Source of the DNA: Kribbella amoyensis
GTDB taxonomy: Bacteria; Actinomycetota; Actinomycetes; Propionibacteriales; Kribbellaceae
Assembly: GCF_007828865.1 (NCBI RefSeq)
Contig: NZ_VIVK01000001.1
Coordinates: 3,224,001 to 3,288,000, forward strand
DNA: 64,000 nt
Reading direction: 5' to 3'
Shown here: positions 54,004 through 61,678 of the stretch, piece after piece
Position numbering within the stretch: the first letter of the stretch is position 1
How the letters are laid out: every line of letters begins with the position of its first letter
Program-made: the position numbers and the translations under genes
Notes under the pieces: model-generated
The model's database searches: none
Told to the model about the DNA's origin: nothing
The model's input: only the letters and a program-made list of their open reading frames with translations

Positions 54004-54699
54004 GCTCGCGGGCTGGAAAGTACCCACGCAGGCCTTGTTGCCGTCCGGGTCCGCGATGATCGTGGTCCACGGCGCCCGGCCGGCATCGACGATCACGGCC
54101 CCGGCGGCGACTGCGGCGGCGATGCGTTCCTCGGCCACGTCGTACGGGACCTGGATGTCGACGTGGAAGCGCTGCCGTGGTGTCTCGTGCGGCTCGGTCT
54201 CCTGGAACCACAGGATCGGCACCCGGTTCGTGGCGTCGCGCACGTCGTCGCCGAGGGTGCCGCGGCCCTGCGCCTCGGCTCCACCGGTCAGCAGCGCCGA
54301 CCAGACGGGCGCCAGCTGGGCCGAGTTCGCGGTGTCGAGCGCCAACTCGATCGCCACGATCGCTTGCGGATCCGCGGTCACGCCTTGCTCGGCGGCGATC
54401 TCGCTGATCCGCCGAGCGAGGGCGACGTCCTGCTGGGTCACCCATTCGACCCGGTGTTCCGTGCCGGTCCCGTCACGGTAAATCGCGTCGTCGCTGATCA
54501 GCTTGAGATCGACCTCGGTCCCGGCCATCCGTACCTGGGGCTGGTGCCCGGCGGCCTGGCCCGCCTCGGCGATCGCGCAGACGAACCGCGCTCCCGCCGG
54601 GAAGTCGGGGACGACGAAGCGCGCGTGCAGGCCCTGGCCGAGCTTGCGCCACTCGGCCAGGCCCGCCGCGGTGATCTCCTCGCCGCTGAGCATGTCCAT
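53992..54699 (-). CDS. Pterin-4a-carbinolamine dehydratase-like domain fused to VOC domain
   Basis: A 235-aa fusion. Residues 1 to about 105 resemble a PCD/DCoH domain (LSGEEITAAGLAEWRKLGQG ... ALARRISEIAAEQG), normally with a HHPE-type motif; here the segment reads GHQPQVRM, so the active-site His set is altered. Residues about 115-230 form a VOC/glyoxalase-like domain ending ADPDGNKACVGTF. Such fusions exist in actinomycetes but their function is unknown. RBS-like sequence GAGAACGG precedes the ATG by a few bases. Confidence 0.78.
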   Translation of the reverse strand: MDMLSGEEITAAGLAEWRKLGQGLHARFVVPDFPAGARFVCAIAEAGQAAGHQPQVRMAGTEVDLKLISDDAIYRDGTGTEHRVEWVTQQDVALARRISEIAAEQGVTADPQAIVAIELALDTANSAQLAPVWSALLTGGAEAQGRGTLGDDVRDATNRVPILWFQETEPHETPRQRFHVDIQVPYDVAEERIAAAVAAGAVIVDAGRAPWTTIIADPDGNKACVGTFQPASSDR

Positions 54700-54772
54700 C
54701 GTCCGTTCTCCTGTTTCGAGGTGATACGGCGACGGTAGTCCCGGATCCGGACGACCTGCGTCCGGAGAACGG

Positions 54773-55318
54773 CTACGGCCGGCGGTACTTGGTGATGACG
54801 ACGCCGGTCGTGGTCGGGATCGCCTCGGTCAGCTCGAGCTTCTGGTGGGTGTCGCCGAACAGCCGCAGCCCGGTGCCGAGGACGAGCGGGTGGATCAGCA
54901 GGATGTATTCGTCGATCAGTTCCGGGATCGACCGGATCAGCGCGCCGCTGCCGAGGATCACCAGGTCCTGCTCGGCCTTGAGGCTCTTGATGTCGTCGAT
55001 ACCGATGACGTGGGTGTTGACCCACTCGGGATCACGCAGCGTCGACGACACGACGTACTTGTGCTGCTGGTCGAGCGCCTCGGTGTACGGGTTCGGGGGC
55101 TGCTTCGGCCAGAAGTCGGCGAGCGCCTGGTACGTTTCCCGGCCGACCAGCAGCCCGGCTTCGTGGCCGGCCCGCTCGCCGAGGACCCGGCCCATCGCGT
55201 CCGCGCTGTACGGCGCCGCCCACCCGCCGTACGCGAAATCGCCGCGCAGGTCCTCGTCGGCCCGGCCCGGCGCCTGCATCACGCCGTCGAGACTCAGGTT
55301 GCAAATCACGGTGATCAT
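54773..55318 (-). CDS. Dihydrofolate reductase-like (RibD C-terminal) protein
   Basis: A 181-aa protein of the DHFR/RibD-C reductase superfamily: MITVICNLSLDGVMQAPG, AGLLVGRETYQALADFWP, ILGSGALIRSI and the terminal strand VVITKYRRP. NADPH binding around the GSGAL segment is expected. Family members of this type are common in actinomycetes with unknown substrates. GGAGGAGAACGAC precedes the ATG. It stands alone. Confidence 0.88.
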   Translation of the reverse strand: MITVICNLSLDGVMQAPGRADEDLRGDFAYGGWAAPYSADAMGRVLGERAGHEAGLLVGRETYQALADFWPKQPPNPYTEALDQQHKYVVSSTLRDPEWVNTHVIGIDDIKSLKAEQDLVILGSGALIRSIPELIDEYILLIHPLVLGTGLRLFGDTHQKLELTEAIPTTTGVVITKYRRP

Positions 55319-55494
55319 GTCGTTCTCCTCCCTCGTTGGTGTGTCACTGCCCCCTACACGAACGGGATCGACGCAGATCGACAGGAAACCTTCAGCAAAT
55401 AGTGATTCTTTTGGGCGGGACCCGGACCGGGCAGCCGATAGGGTCGACGAGGACGGCCCGGAGGCCGCTGACATCCTGCCCAGGAGGCTGTTCG

Positions 55495-56244
55495 TTGAGC
55501 GCGGCAAGCATTCCCCCGATCACCGGTGACCGGCTGCCTCGCAAGGCCCGCCGGCTCGCCGCGGAACTCCCCGAGCTCGGCAGGATCCGGCACGTCGAGG
55601 GCAACCCGCCGTCGCCCCTGGCGTGGTGGGTCACGATCGGGTGCGCCGTCGTCTTCACGGCGATCATCGCCCTCGGCAACGGCAGCCTCGCCGATGCGCT
55701 CGTCCTGATCCCCGCGTGGGCAGTGATCGCGTGGATCATCCTCGGCTACCTGGGCGCGGAGAAGGTCGTCGTCCTCGACCGCGGGCTGCTGATCGGGTCG
55801 TTCGCACCGTTCCTGCGCCCCTACGTAGTGCCGTTCGACCGTTTCGAGGTGGGCTCGATCACGGCGGTACGACCGGGCTGGAAGCTGCCCCGGATGCTCA
55901 GCGGGCGGACCAAGCTCACCACCGGACGGACCGCGGTCTGGGCCTGGAACGGCGTGGCCTTCGTCGCGGCGCCGGGGCCGCTGGCTCGGCGGAGCACCGT
56001 CGACGCGGCCGGGATCTTCGGCCCGGAGGACCCGGCGCGGCGCGAGCGCCTCGTCTGGTGGTTCGGCACCTGGCGGCAGCCCGACCGCCTGGTGAACGCG
56101 CTGGAGTCGGCCCTCGTGGACCTGGGGCACCCGGTCGCCGGACTCTCGCAGCAGGTGCTGCCGCTGGTCCCGATCAGTGGGCACCCGGCCGACGCCGCCC
56201 GCCAGGTGCCTCGCCTGGTCGCCACGCTGGAGAGCTCGCGCTGA
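55495..56244 (+). CDS. Uncharacterised membrane protein
   Basis: A 249-aa protein with two adjacent hydrophobic helices (about residues 38-57, WWVTIGCAVVFTAIIALGNG, and 63-80, ALVLIPAWAVIAWIILGYLG) and a larger cytosolic or external globular part with many Arg, Trp and Pro. No family is recognised. The TTG start is chosen because AGGAGG lies seven bases upstream and gives a sensible N-terminus; other in-frame starts lie much further upstream in untranslated-looking sequence. Confidence 0.7.
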   Translation: MSAASIPPITGDRLPRKARRLAAELPELGRIRHVEGNPPSPLAWWVTIGCAVVFTAIIALGNGSLADALVLIPAWAVIAWIILGYLGAEKVVVLDRGLLIGSFAPFLRPYVVPFDRFEVGSITAVRPGWKLPRMLSGRTKLTTGRTAVWAWNGVAFVAAPGPLARRSTVDAAGIFGPEDPARRERLVWWFGTWRQPDRLVNALESALVDLGHPVAGLSQQVLPLVPISGHPADAARQVPRLVATLESSR

Positions 56245-56259
56245 GCCACGGCCAGGCCG

Positions 56260-56688
56260 CTACCGCTTTGACTTCTTCGCTCTGAGGGACTCGAGGTCGG
56301 CCTGGCAGCGGAGTTCCACCTCGGTCAGGTCGGCGAGGGTCTCGTCGATGTCGCGGCGGCGCTGCTCGAGGTCGGCGCGGCGGCGGGTGATCTGGTCCAG
56401 GAGGTAGACCAGCTGGCCTTCCTCGCCCGGTTCCGCGTCGTACATGTCGACGATGGTGGCGATCTCGTCCAGGCTGAACCCGAGCCGCTTGCCGCGCAGG
56501 ATCAGGCCGAGCCGGACCCGGTCGCGCGGGTGGTACACGCGGACCGTGCCGCGCCGCTCCGGGGTGAGCAGGCCGCGGTCCTCGTAGAACCGGATCGTCC
56601 GCAGCGTGACGTCGTACTCGGTGGCCAGTTCGGCGATCGACCACGTTCTCTCGGCGAGGGTCACCGGGTCATTGTGCACACACATCAT
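56260..56688 (-). CDS. MerR-family regulator (LiuR-like by context)
   Basis: A 142-aa MerR protein: HTH and wing WSIAELATEYDVTLRTIRFYEDRGLLTPERRG (in part), then a coiled-coil dimerisation helix around DQITRRRADLEQRRRDIDETL. It lacks a Cys metal site. It is divergent from an acyl-CoA dehydrogenase and carboxyltransferase, the same arrangement as LiuR-type regulators of branched-chain acyl-CoA breakdown. The start could be either of two adjacent ATGs; no ribosome binding site is visible, so the transcript may be leaderless. Confidence 0.85.
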   Translation of the reverse strand: MMCVHNDPVTLAERTWSIAELATEYDVTLRTIRFYEDRGLLTPERRGTVRVYHPRDRVRLGLILRGKRLGFSLDEIATIVDMYDAEPGEEGQLVYLLDQITRRRADLEQRRRDIDETLADLTEVELRCQADLESLRAKKSKR

Positions 56689-56691
56689 CGT

Positions 56692-56710
56692 GCTTTACGT
56701 TTACGTAAGC
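56692..56710. promoter_or_regulatory. MerR-type operator in the divergent region
   Basis: GCTTTACGTTTACGTAAGC is a near-perfect dyad with ACGT cores, resembling LiuR-like MerR operators (TTTACGTnnACGTAAA type). It lies between the regulator start and the acyl-CoA dehydrogenase start, 28 bp before the latter. Confidence 0.6.
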
Positions 56711-56737
56711 GTCAATCAGAGCGACTGGAGCCTGGTC

Positions 56738-57904
56738 ATGTCTTACGAGTTGTCCGACGAGCACCGTGAGTTCCGCAGCAGCGTGCGGGACTTCGCCGAG
56801 GCGGAGATCGCGCCGTACGCCGCGGAGTGGGACCGCAAGCACTACTTCCCGGTCGAGACGGTGCAGAAGATGGGCCGGCTCGGCCTGTTCGGGCTGACCG
56901 CGCCGGAGGAGTACGGCGGCGCCGGCGGCGACTTCACCAGCCTGTGCGTCGCGATCGAGGAGATCTCCCGGGTCGACCAGTCGATGGGAATCACCCTGGA
57001 GGCCGCCGTCGGGCTCGGGATCAACCCGATCCTCACCTACGGCACCGACGAGCAGAAGCAGCGTTGGCTCCCCGACCTGGTGGCCGGCACCAAGCTGGCC
57101 GGCTTCGGCCTGACCGAGCCCGAGTCCGGCTCCGACGCGGGCGCGACCAAGACCCGGGCCGTGCTCGACGGCGACGAGTGGGTGATCGACGGGTCGAAGC
57201 AGTTCATCACCAACTCCGGCTCCACCATCACCTCGGTCGTCACGGTGACCGCGCGGACCGGCGAGCGCCCGGACGGCCGGCCCGAGATCTCCACGATCAT
57301 CGTCCCGACCGGGACACCGGGGTTCGTCGCGGAGGCGCAGTACGACAAGCTCGGCTGGCACGCGAGCGACACGCACCCGCTGTCGTTCAGCGGCTGCCGC
57401 GTCCCGGCCGAGAACCTGCTCGGCAACCGCGGCAAGGGGTTCGCGCAGTTCCTCGCGACCCTGGACGACGGGCGGGTCGCGATCGGTGCGGTGGCGCTCG
57501 GCTGCATCAAGGCGTGCCTGGAGATGTCCGTGCAGTACGCGGGGGAGCGCAAGACGTTCGGCGTCCCGATCGGGCAGAAGCAGGGCGTCGCGTTCCAGAT
57601 CTCCGACCTCAAGGTGATGGCCGACGCGGCCGAGCTGCTCGTGTACCGGGCTGCCGCGCTGAAGGACGCGGGCGCGTCGGTGCAGGAGTTCAAGCAGGCC
57701 GCCGCAGTCGCCAAGCTGTACGCGACCGAGGCCGCGGTGACCGCGACCCGGATCGCCACCCAGGTGTTCGGCGGCTACGGGTTCATGGAGGAGTACCCGG
57801 TGACCCGGTTCTACCGGGACGCCAAGATCCTCGAGATCGGCGAGGGCACGTCGGAGGTCCAGCGGATGCTGATCGCCCGCGGCCTCGGCCTGCCGGTCGA
57901 GTGA
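56738..57904 (+). CDS. Acyl-CoA dehydrogenase (probably branched/short-chain acyl-CoA)
   Basis: A 388-aa FAD-dependent acyl-CoA dehydrogenase. Signatures include GLTEPESGSDAGATKTRA, the FAD-contact QVFGGYGFMEEYPVTRFYRD (in part) and the catalytic Glu in ILEIGEGTSEVQRMLIAR. Length and context (MerR regulator divergent, carboxyltransferase downstream) suggest isovaleryl- or 2-methylbutyryl-CoA as substrate, but that is inference. ATG at 56738; upstream frame belongs to the regulator's antisense. Confidence 0.9.
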   Translation: MSYELSDEHREFRSSVRDFAEAEIAPYAAEWDRKHYFPVETVQKMGRLGLFGLTAPEEYGGAGGDFTSLCVAIEEISRVDQSMGITLEAAVGLGINPILTYGTDEQKQRWLPDLVAGTKLAGFGLTEPESGSDAGATKTRAVLDGDEWVIDGSKQFITNSGSTITSVVTVTARTGERPDGRPEISTIIVPTGTPGFVAEAQYDKLGWHASDTHPLSFSGCRVPAENLLGNRGKGFAQFLATLDDGRVAIGAVALGCIKACLEMSVQYAGERKTFGVPIGQKQGVAFQISDLKVMADAAELLVYRAAALKDAGASVQEFKQAAAVAKLYATEAAVTATRIATQVFGGYGFMEEYPVTRFYRDAKILEIGEGTSEVQRMLIARGLGLPVE

Positions 57905-57980
57905 CCAGCCCCAGCCGGCCCAGCCGGCCCGGCCGCCGTCGTTCGCGGGGCCGGGCGACGAGAGTGACAGGATTGACCGC

Positions 57981-59510
57981 ATGACGCGCGATCACTGGAC
58001 CGAGGTCAAGGTCGCCCGCGAGGCGACGCTGGCACCGCCCGAGAAGGCGGCCGCCAAGCTCGCCACGCAGAACAAGCTCTACGTCCGCGACCGGATCGCC
58101 CTGCTCGTCGACGAGGGCAGCTTCGTCGAGGACGCCCAGCTCGCCAACGCGCTGAGCGCCGGCCTGCCGGCCGACGGCGTGGTCACCGGCCGCGCGTTGG
58201 TGGACGGGCGGCCGGCGTTGCTCGTCGCCAACGACCCGACCGTCAAGGCCGGCTCCTGGGGCGCGCGGACGGTGGAGAAGATCGTCCGGATCACCGAGGT
58301 CGCGTTGCGCGACGAACTGCCGATCTTCTGGCTGATCGACTCCGCCGGCGCCCGGATCACCGACCAGGTGGAGCTCTTCCCGGGCCGCCGCGGGGCCGGC
58401 CGGATCTTCCACAACCAGGTCGCGCTGTCCGGCAAGGTGCCGCAGATCTGCTGCCTGTTCGGCCCGTCGGCGGCCGGCGGGGCGTACATCCCGGCCTTCT
58501 GCGACCTGGTGATCATGGTCGACGGCAACGCCTCGATGTACCTCGGGTCGCCGCGGATGGCCGAGATGGTGGTCGGCGAGAAGGTGACGCTGGAGGAGAT
58601 GGGCGGTGCCCGGATGCACACCAGCGTCTCCGGCTGCGGGGACCTGCTCGCCGCCGACGACGCCGAGGCGATCGACCTGGCCAAGCAGTACTTCTCCTAC
58701 CTGCCCGGCTCCTGGCAGACCCGGCCGCCGTCGTACGACGCGTCGCCGGCCGGCCGCGACTTCACCCGCGACCTGGTCCCGGCCGAGGAGTCGGTCGGCT
58801 TCGACATCCACGACGTGATCGACGCGATCCTGGACGCGGACACCTTCTTCGAGCTCAAGCCCGCGTACGCGCCCGAGCTGGTGGTCGGCTTCGGTCTGCT
58901 GGCGGGCCAGGTCGTCGGCATCGTGGCGAACCAGCCGGCCGTCAAGGGCGGCGTGCTGTTCGTCGACTCGGCGGACAAGGCGGCCCGGTTCATCTGGTTG
59001 TGCGACGCGTTCAACGTGCCGCTGGTCTACCTGTGCGACGTCCCCGGATTCATGATCGGCTCCGAGGTCGAACGCGCGGGCATCATCCGGCACGGCGCGA
59101 AGATGATCACCGCGGTCTCCGAGGCCACCGTCCCGACCGTCTCGGTGATCGTCCGCAAGGCCTACGGCGCCGGGCTGTACGCGATGTGCGGACCAGGGTT
59201 CTCACCCGACGCCTGTATCGCGTTGCCGACGGCGAAGATCGCGGTGATGGGCCCGGAGGCGGCGATCAACGCGGTGTACTACAACAAGATCCAGGAGATC
59301 CCGGACGAGACCGAGCGGATCGAGTACGTCGCGAAGCTGCGCGAGGAGTACGAAACCGACATCGACATCCTCCGCCTCGCCGCCGACCTCGTCATCGACG
59401 CCATCGTCGAACCCGAGAACCTCCGCGAAGACCTCATCGCCCGCCTCGCCGCAGCCCAAACCAAAGACCGCCACTTCAGCACCAAACGCCACGGCGTCCC
59501 CCCGGTCTAA
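57981..59510 (+). CDS. Acyl-CoA carboxylase carboxyltransferase (beta) subunit
   Basis: A 509-aa biotin-dependent carboxyltransferase (propionyl-/methylcrotonyl-CoA carboxylase beta type). Oxyanion and CoA segments are visible: IDSAGARITDQ, FGPSAAGGAYIPAF, DVPGFMIGSEVERAGIIRHGAK and KAYGAGLYAMCG. With the acyl-CoA dehydrogenase 76 bp upstream it probably handles a branched acyl-CoA such as methylcrotonyl-CoA. No biotin carboxylase gene is adjacent; the alpha chain at 36 kb could serve. Its last codons are AAG-less and CCG-rich near the start of the repeat block. Confidence 0.92.
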   Translation: MTRDHWTEVKVAREATLAPPEKAAAKLATQNKLYVRDRIALLVDEGSFVEDAQLANALSAGLPADGVVTGRALVDGRPALLVANDPTVKAGSWGARTVEKIVRITEVALRDELPIFWLIDSAGARITDQVELFPGRRGAGRIFHNQVALSGKVPQICCLFGPSAAGGAYIPAFCDLVIMVDGNASMYLGSPRMAEMVVGEKVTLEEMGGARMHTSVSGCGDLLAADDAEAIDLAKQYFSYLPGSWQTRPPSYDASPAGRDFTRDLVPAEESVGFDIHDVIDAILDADTFFELKPAYAPELVVGFGLLAGQVVGIVANQPAVKGGVLFVDSADKAARFIWLCDAFNVPLVYLCDVPGFMIGSEVERAGIIRHGAKMITAVSEATVPTVSVIVRKAYGAGLYAMCGPGFSPDACIALPTAKIAVMGPEAAINAVYYNKIQEIPDETERIEYVAKLREEYETDIDILRLAADLVIDAIVEPENLREDLIARLAAAQTKDRHFSTKRHGVPPV

Positions 59511-59559
59511 CCCCCAAGCCAGAGCACGGGCGCACGGCAGTACCGGGCCTGTCGCCCCA

Positions 59560-59865
59560 GCACCCCCACCCACCCCGCGGTACGCCCTGCCCACCCGCGG
59601 CACGCCCTGCCTACCCGCGGTACGCCCCTGCCTACCCGCGGCACGCCCCTGGCTACGCGCGCCGTACGCCCTGCCCACCCCGCGGTACGCCCTGCCCGCT
59701 CTGCCGGTACGCCCTGCCCGCTCCGCCGGTACGCCCCTGCCTACCCGCGCTGTACGCCCTGCCCACCCCGCGGTACGCCCTGCCCGCTCTGCCGGTACGC
59801 CCTGCCCGCTCCGCCGGTACGCCCCTGCCTACCCGCGCCGTACGCCCTGCCCACCCGGCGTCTCC
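59560..59865. repeat. Tandem GTACGCCCTGCC repeats with 88-bp period
   Basis: Short units of about 21-22 bp, with core GTACGCCC(C)TGCC, run head to tail. From 59664 they form a higher-order repeat: GTACGCCCTGCCCACC recurs at 59664, 59752 and 59840, exactly 88 bp apart. Confidence 0.8.
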
Positions 59866-59904
59866 ACCGCATCCCGCAGTCCGCCCGCCACTTCACCTCC
59901 CGCC

Positions 59905-60350
59905 GCACTTTGTGCACGCCCCAGCCACCTCGATCCCACCTTGTGCACACGTCAGCACGCCCGACGCCGTCTTTGTGCGCGGGTCAGTCGTCTGGCTGCG
60001 GCTGGCATGGCTGGGGCGCGCACAAAGTGGGGCGCTGTGCTGGTGTGGGGTGGGGCGTTGCGTCGTGCGCCGTGGCGGGCCGCCGGGGTGGTGTCGCACT
60101 TTGTGCACGTACTGGTGATGGCGCGCCGACTTTGTGCGCGGGTCGGTCGTCTGGCTGCGGCTGGGATGGCTGGGGCGCGCACAAAGTGGGGCGTTGTGCT
60201 GGTGGGGTGGGGCGTTGCGTCGTGCGCCGTGGCGGGCTGGGGTGGTGTCGCACTTTGTGCGCGTATTGGTGATGGCGCGCCGACTTTGTGCGCGGGTCAG
60301 TCGTCTGGGCGGGGCCGAGATGGCTGGTGTGCGCACAAAGTGCGGCGTGC
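59905..60350. repeat. Tandem ~155-bp repeat with ACTTTGTGC/GCACAAAGT hairpins
   Basis: Three imperfect copies start near 59968, 60127 and 60281 (CTTTGTGCGC at 59971, 60130, 60284). Each begins with a hairpin whose arms read (A)CTTTGTGCGCG and GCGCGCACAAAG, followed by a spacer ending GTGTCGCACTTTGTGC. The hairpin arms match the single element at 26203-26270. Confidence 0.8.
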
Positions 60351-60354
60351 GGGG

Positions 60355-60610
60355 GAGCGGGCGCGCGGGGGCCCAGGGCGCGCGGGGGAGCGGGCGCGCG
60401 GGGGCCCAGGGCGCGCGGGGGCCCAGGGCGCGCGGGGGCCCAGGGCGCGCGGGGGAGCGGGCGCGCGGGAGCCAGGGCGCGCGGAGGAGCAGGCGCGCGG
60501 AGGCCAGGGCGCGCGGAGGCCAGGGCGCGCGGAGGAGCAGGCGCGCGGAGGCCAGGGCGGGCGGGGGCCAGGGCGCGCGGAGGAGCGGGCGTGCGGGAGG
60601 GCGGGACGTG
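60355..60610. repeat. GC-only tandem repeat, ~17-bp unit
   Basis: About 14 degenerate units of GCGCGCGGGGGCCCAGG type, variants with GAGCGG or GGAGGCCAGG. Almost purely G and C. Likely prone to slippage. Confidence 0.75.
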
Positions 60611-60673
60611 CGGGAGGAGCAGGGGGGTGCGGGAGGCGGCGTGCGGGAGGTGGGCGTGCGGTGGTGGGCGGGG

Positions 60674-61678
60674 TTAGGGGGTGTGGGCCAGGTCGGCGGC
60701 TTGGTGGAGGGCTTCGATCATGCTGGCGATGGCTACTTTGCCGGTGCCGGCGATGTCGAAGGCGGTGCCGTGGTCGACCGAGGTGCGGATGACCGGGAGG
60801 CCGACGGTGATGTTGACGCCGGTCTCGATGCCGAGGACCTTGACCGGGCCGTGGCCCTGGTCGTGGTACATCGCGACGATCAGGTCGTAGTCGCCGCGGC
60901 CGGCCAGGAAGAAGGCGGTGTCGGCCGGGAGCGGGCCGCGGGCGTCGATGCCGTCGGCGCGGACCGCGGTCAGGGCCGGCTCGATCTTCTCGGCCTCCTC
61001 GCCGTACCCGAACAGGCCGCCCTCACCGGCGTGCGGGTTGATCGCGCAGACGCCGATCCGGGGCGCCGTGATGCCCGCGCCGAGCATGGCGGTGTGGCCG
61101 CGGCGGATGGTGCGTTCGACCAGGCCGGGCTCGATCTTCGCGACCGCGTCGATCAGGCCGATGTGCGTGGTCACGTGGATCACCCGCAGCTTCGGCGTCG
61201 ACAGCATCATCGACACCTCCTCGGTCCCGGTCAGGTCCGCGAGCAGTTCCGTGTGCCCGGGGTAGATGTGGCCGCCCGCGTGCAGCGCCTCCTTGTTCAG
61301 CGGCGCCGTGCAGATCGCCGCCACCTCACCTTGCTGGGCGAGCTCGGCCGCGACCCGGATGTATTGGTACGCCGCGTCGCCCGCGATCGCGCTCACCTCA
61401 CCCCACGGCAGGTCGGCCGGCAACAGGGCGAGGTCGATCACGTTGATCCGGCCGGGCTCGAACCGCGCGTCGGCGATCCGCTCGACCGGGACGACGTCGG
61501 CCTCGGCGCCGAGGACGGTCGCGGCCTGCCGGAGTCGCGCGGCGTCGCCGATCACGACCGGCCGGCACAGAGCGGCCACCTCGTCGGACAGCAGGGCGCC
61601 GACGCAGACCTCGGGGCCGACGCCGGCTCCGTCGCCCATGGTGACGGCGATCAACGGCAACTGGTTCGTACTGGTCAC
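60674..61678 (-). CDS. PdxA2-type 4-phospho-acid dehydrogenase (PdxA family)
   Basis: A 334-aa NAD-dependent dehydrogenase/decarboxylase of the PdxA family. It has TMGDGAGVGPE near the N-terminus, the metal/substrate segments TAPLNKEALHAGGHIYPGHTE (in part), INPHAGEGGLFG and MYHDQGHGPVK with conserved His and Asp. The adjacent DUF1537 kinase and DeoR regulator show it is the catabolic PdxA2 branch acting on a 4-phosphorylated C4 sugar acid (D-threonate or D-erythronate), yielding dihydroxyacetone phosphate, instead of pyridoxal synthesis. The GTG overlaps the kinase stop (GTGA). Confidence 0.9.
   Translation of the reverse strand: MTSTNQLPLIAVTMGDGAGVGPEVCVGALLSDEVAALCRPVVIGDAARLRQAATVLGAEADVVPVERIADARFEPGRINVIDLALLPADLPWGEVSAIAGDAAYQYIRVAAELAQQGEVAAICTAPLNKEALHAGGHIYPGHTELLADLTGTEEVSMMLSTPKLRVIHVTTHIGLIDAVAKIEPGLVERTIRRGHTAMLGAGITAPRIGVCAINPHAGEGGLFGYGEEAEKIEPALTAVRADGIDARGPLPADTAFFLAGRGDYDLIVAMYHDQGHGPVKVLGIETGVNITVGLPVIRTSVDHGTAFDIAGTGKVAIASMIEALHQAADLAHTP

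Larger units (their letters stand above)
59511..60673. other. Gene-free 1.16-kb convergent block made of repeats
   Basis: Between convergent genes there is no frame with coding character; every open frame is interrupted by or made of repeats. It contains three different arrays: 59560-59865 (21-22 bp unit in an 88-bp higher-order period), 59905-60350 (155-bp unit with ACTTTGTGC hairpins) and 60355-60610 (17-18 bp GC-only unit). Confidence 0.75.

Noticed and set aside
59560-60610. Possible CRISPR array in the repeat block
   Set aside because: Units are contiguous tandem repeats or long degenerate units without unique equal-length spacers, and no cas genes are present.
59941-60792. Cys/Arg/Gly-rich open frames through the hairpin repeats
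   Set aside because: They are translations of the tandem repeats in several frames, without ribosome binding sites or conserved composition.
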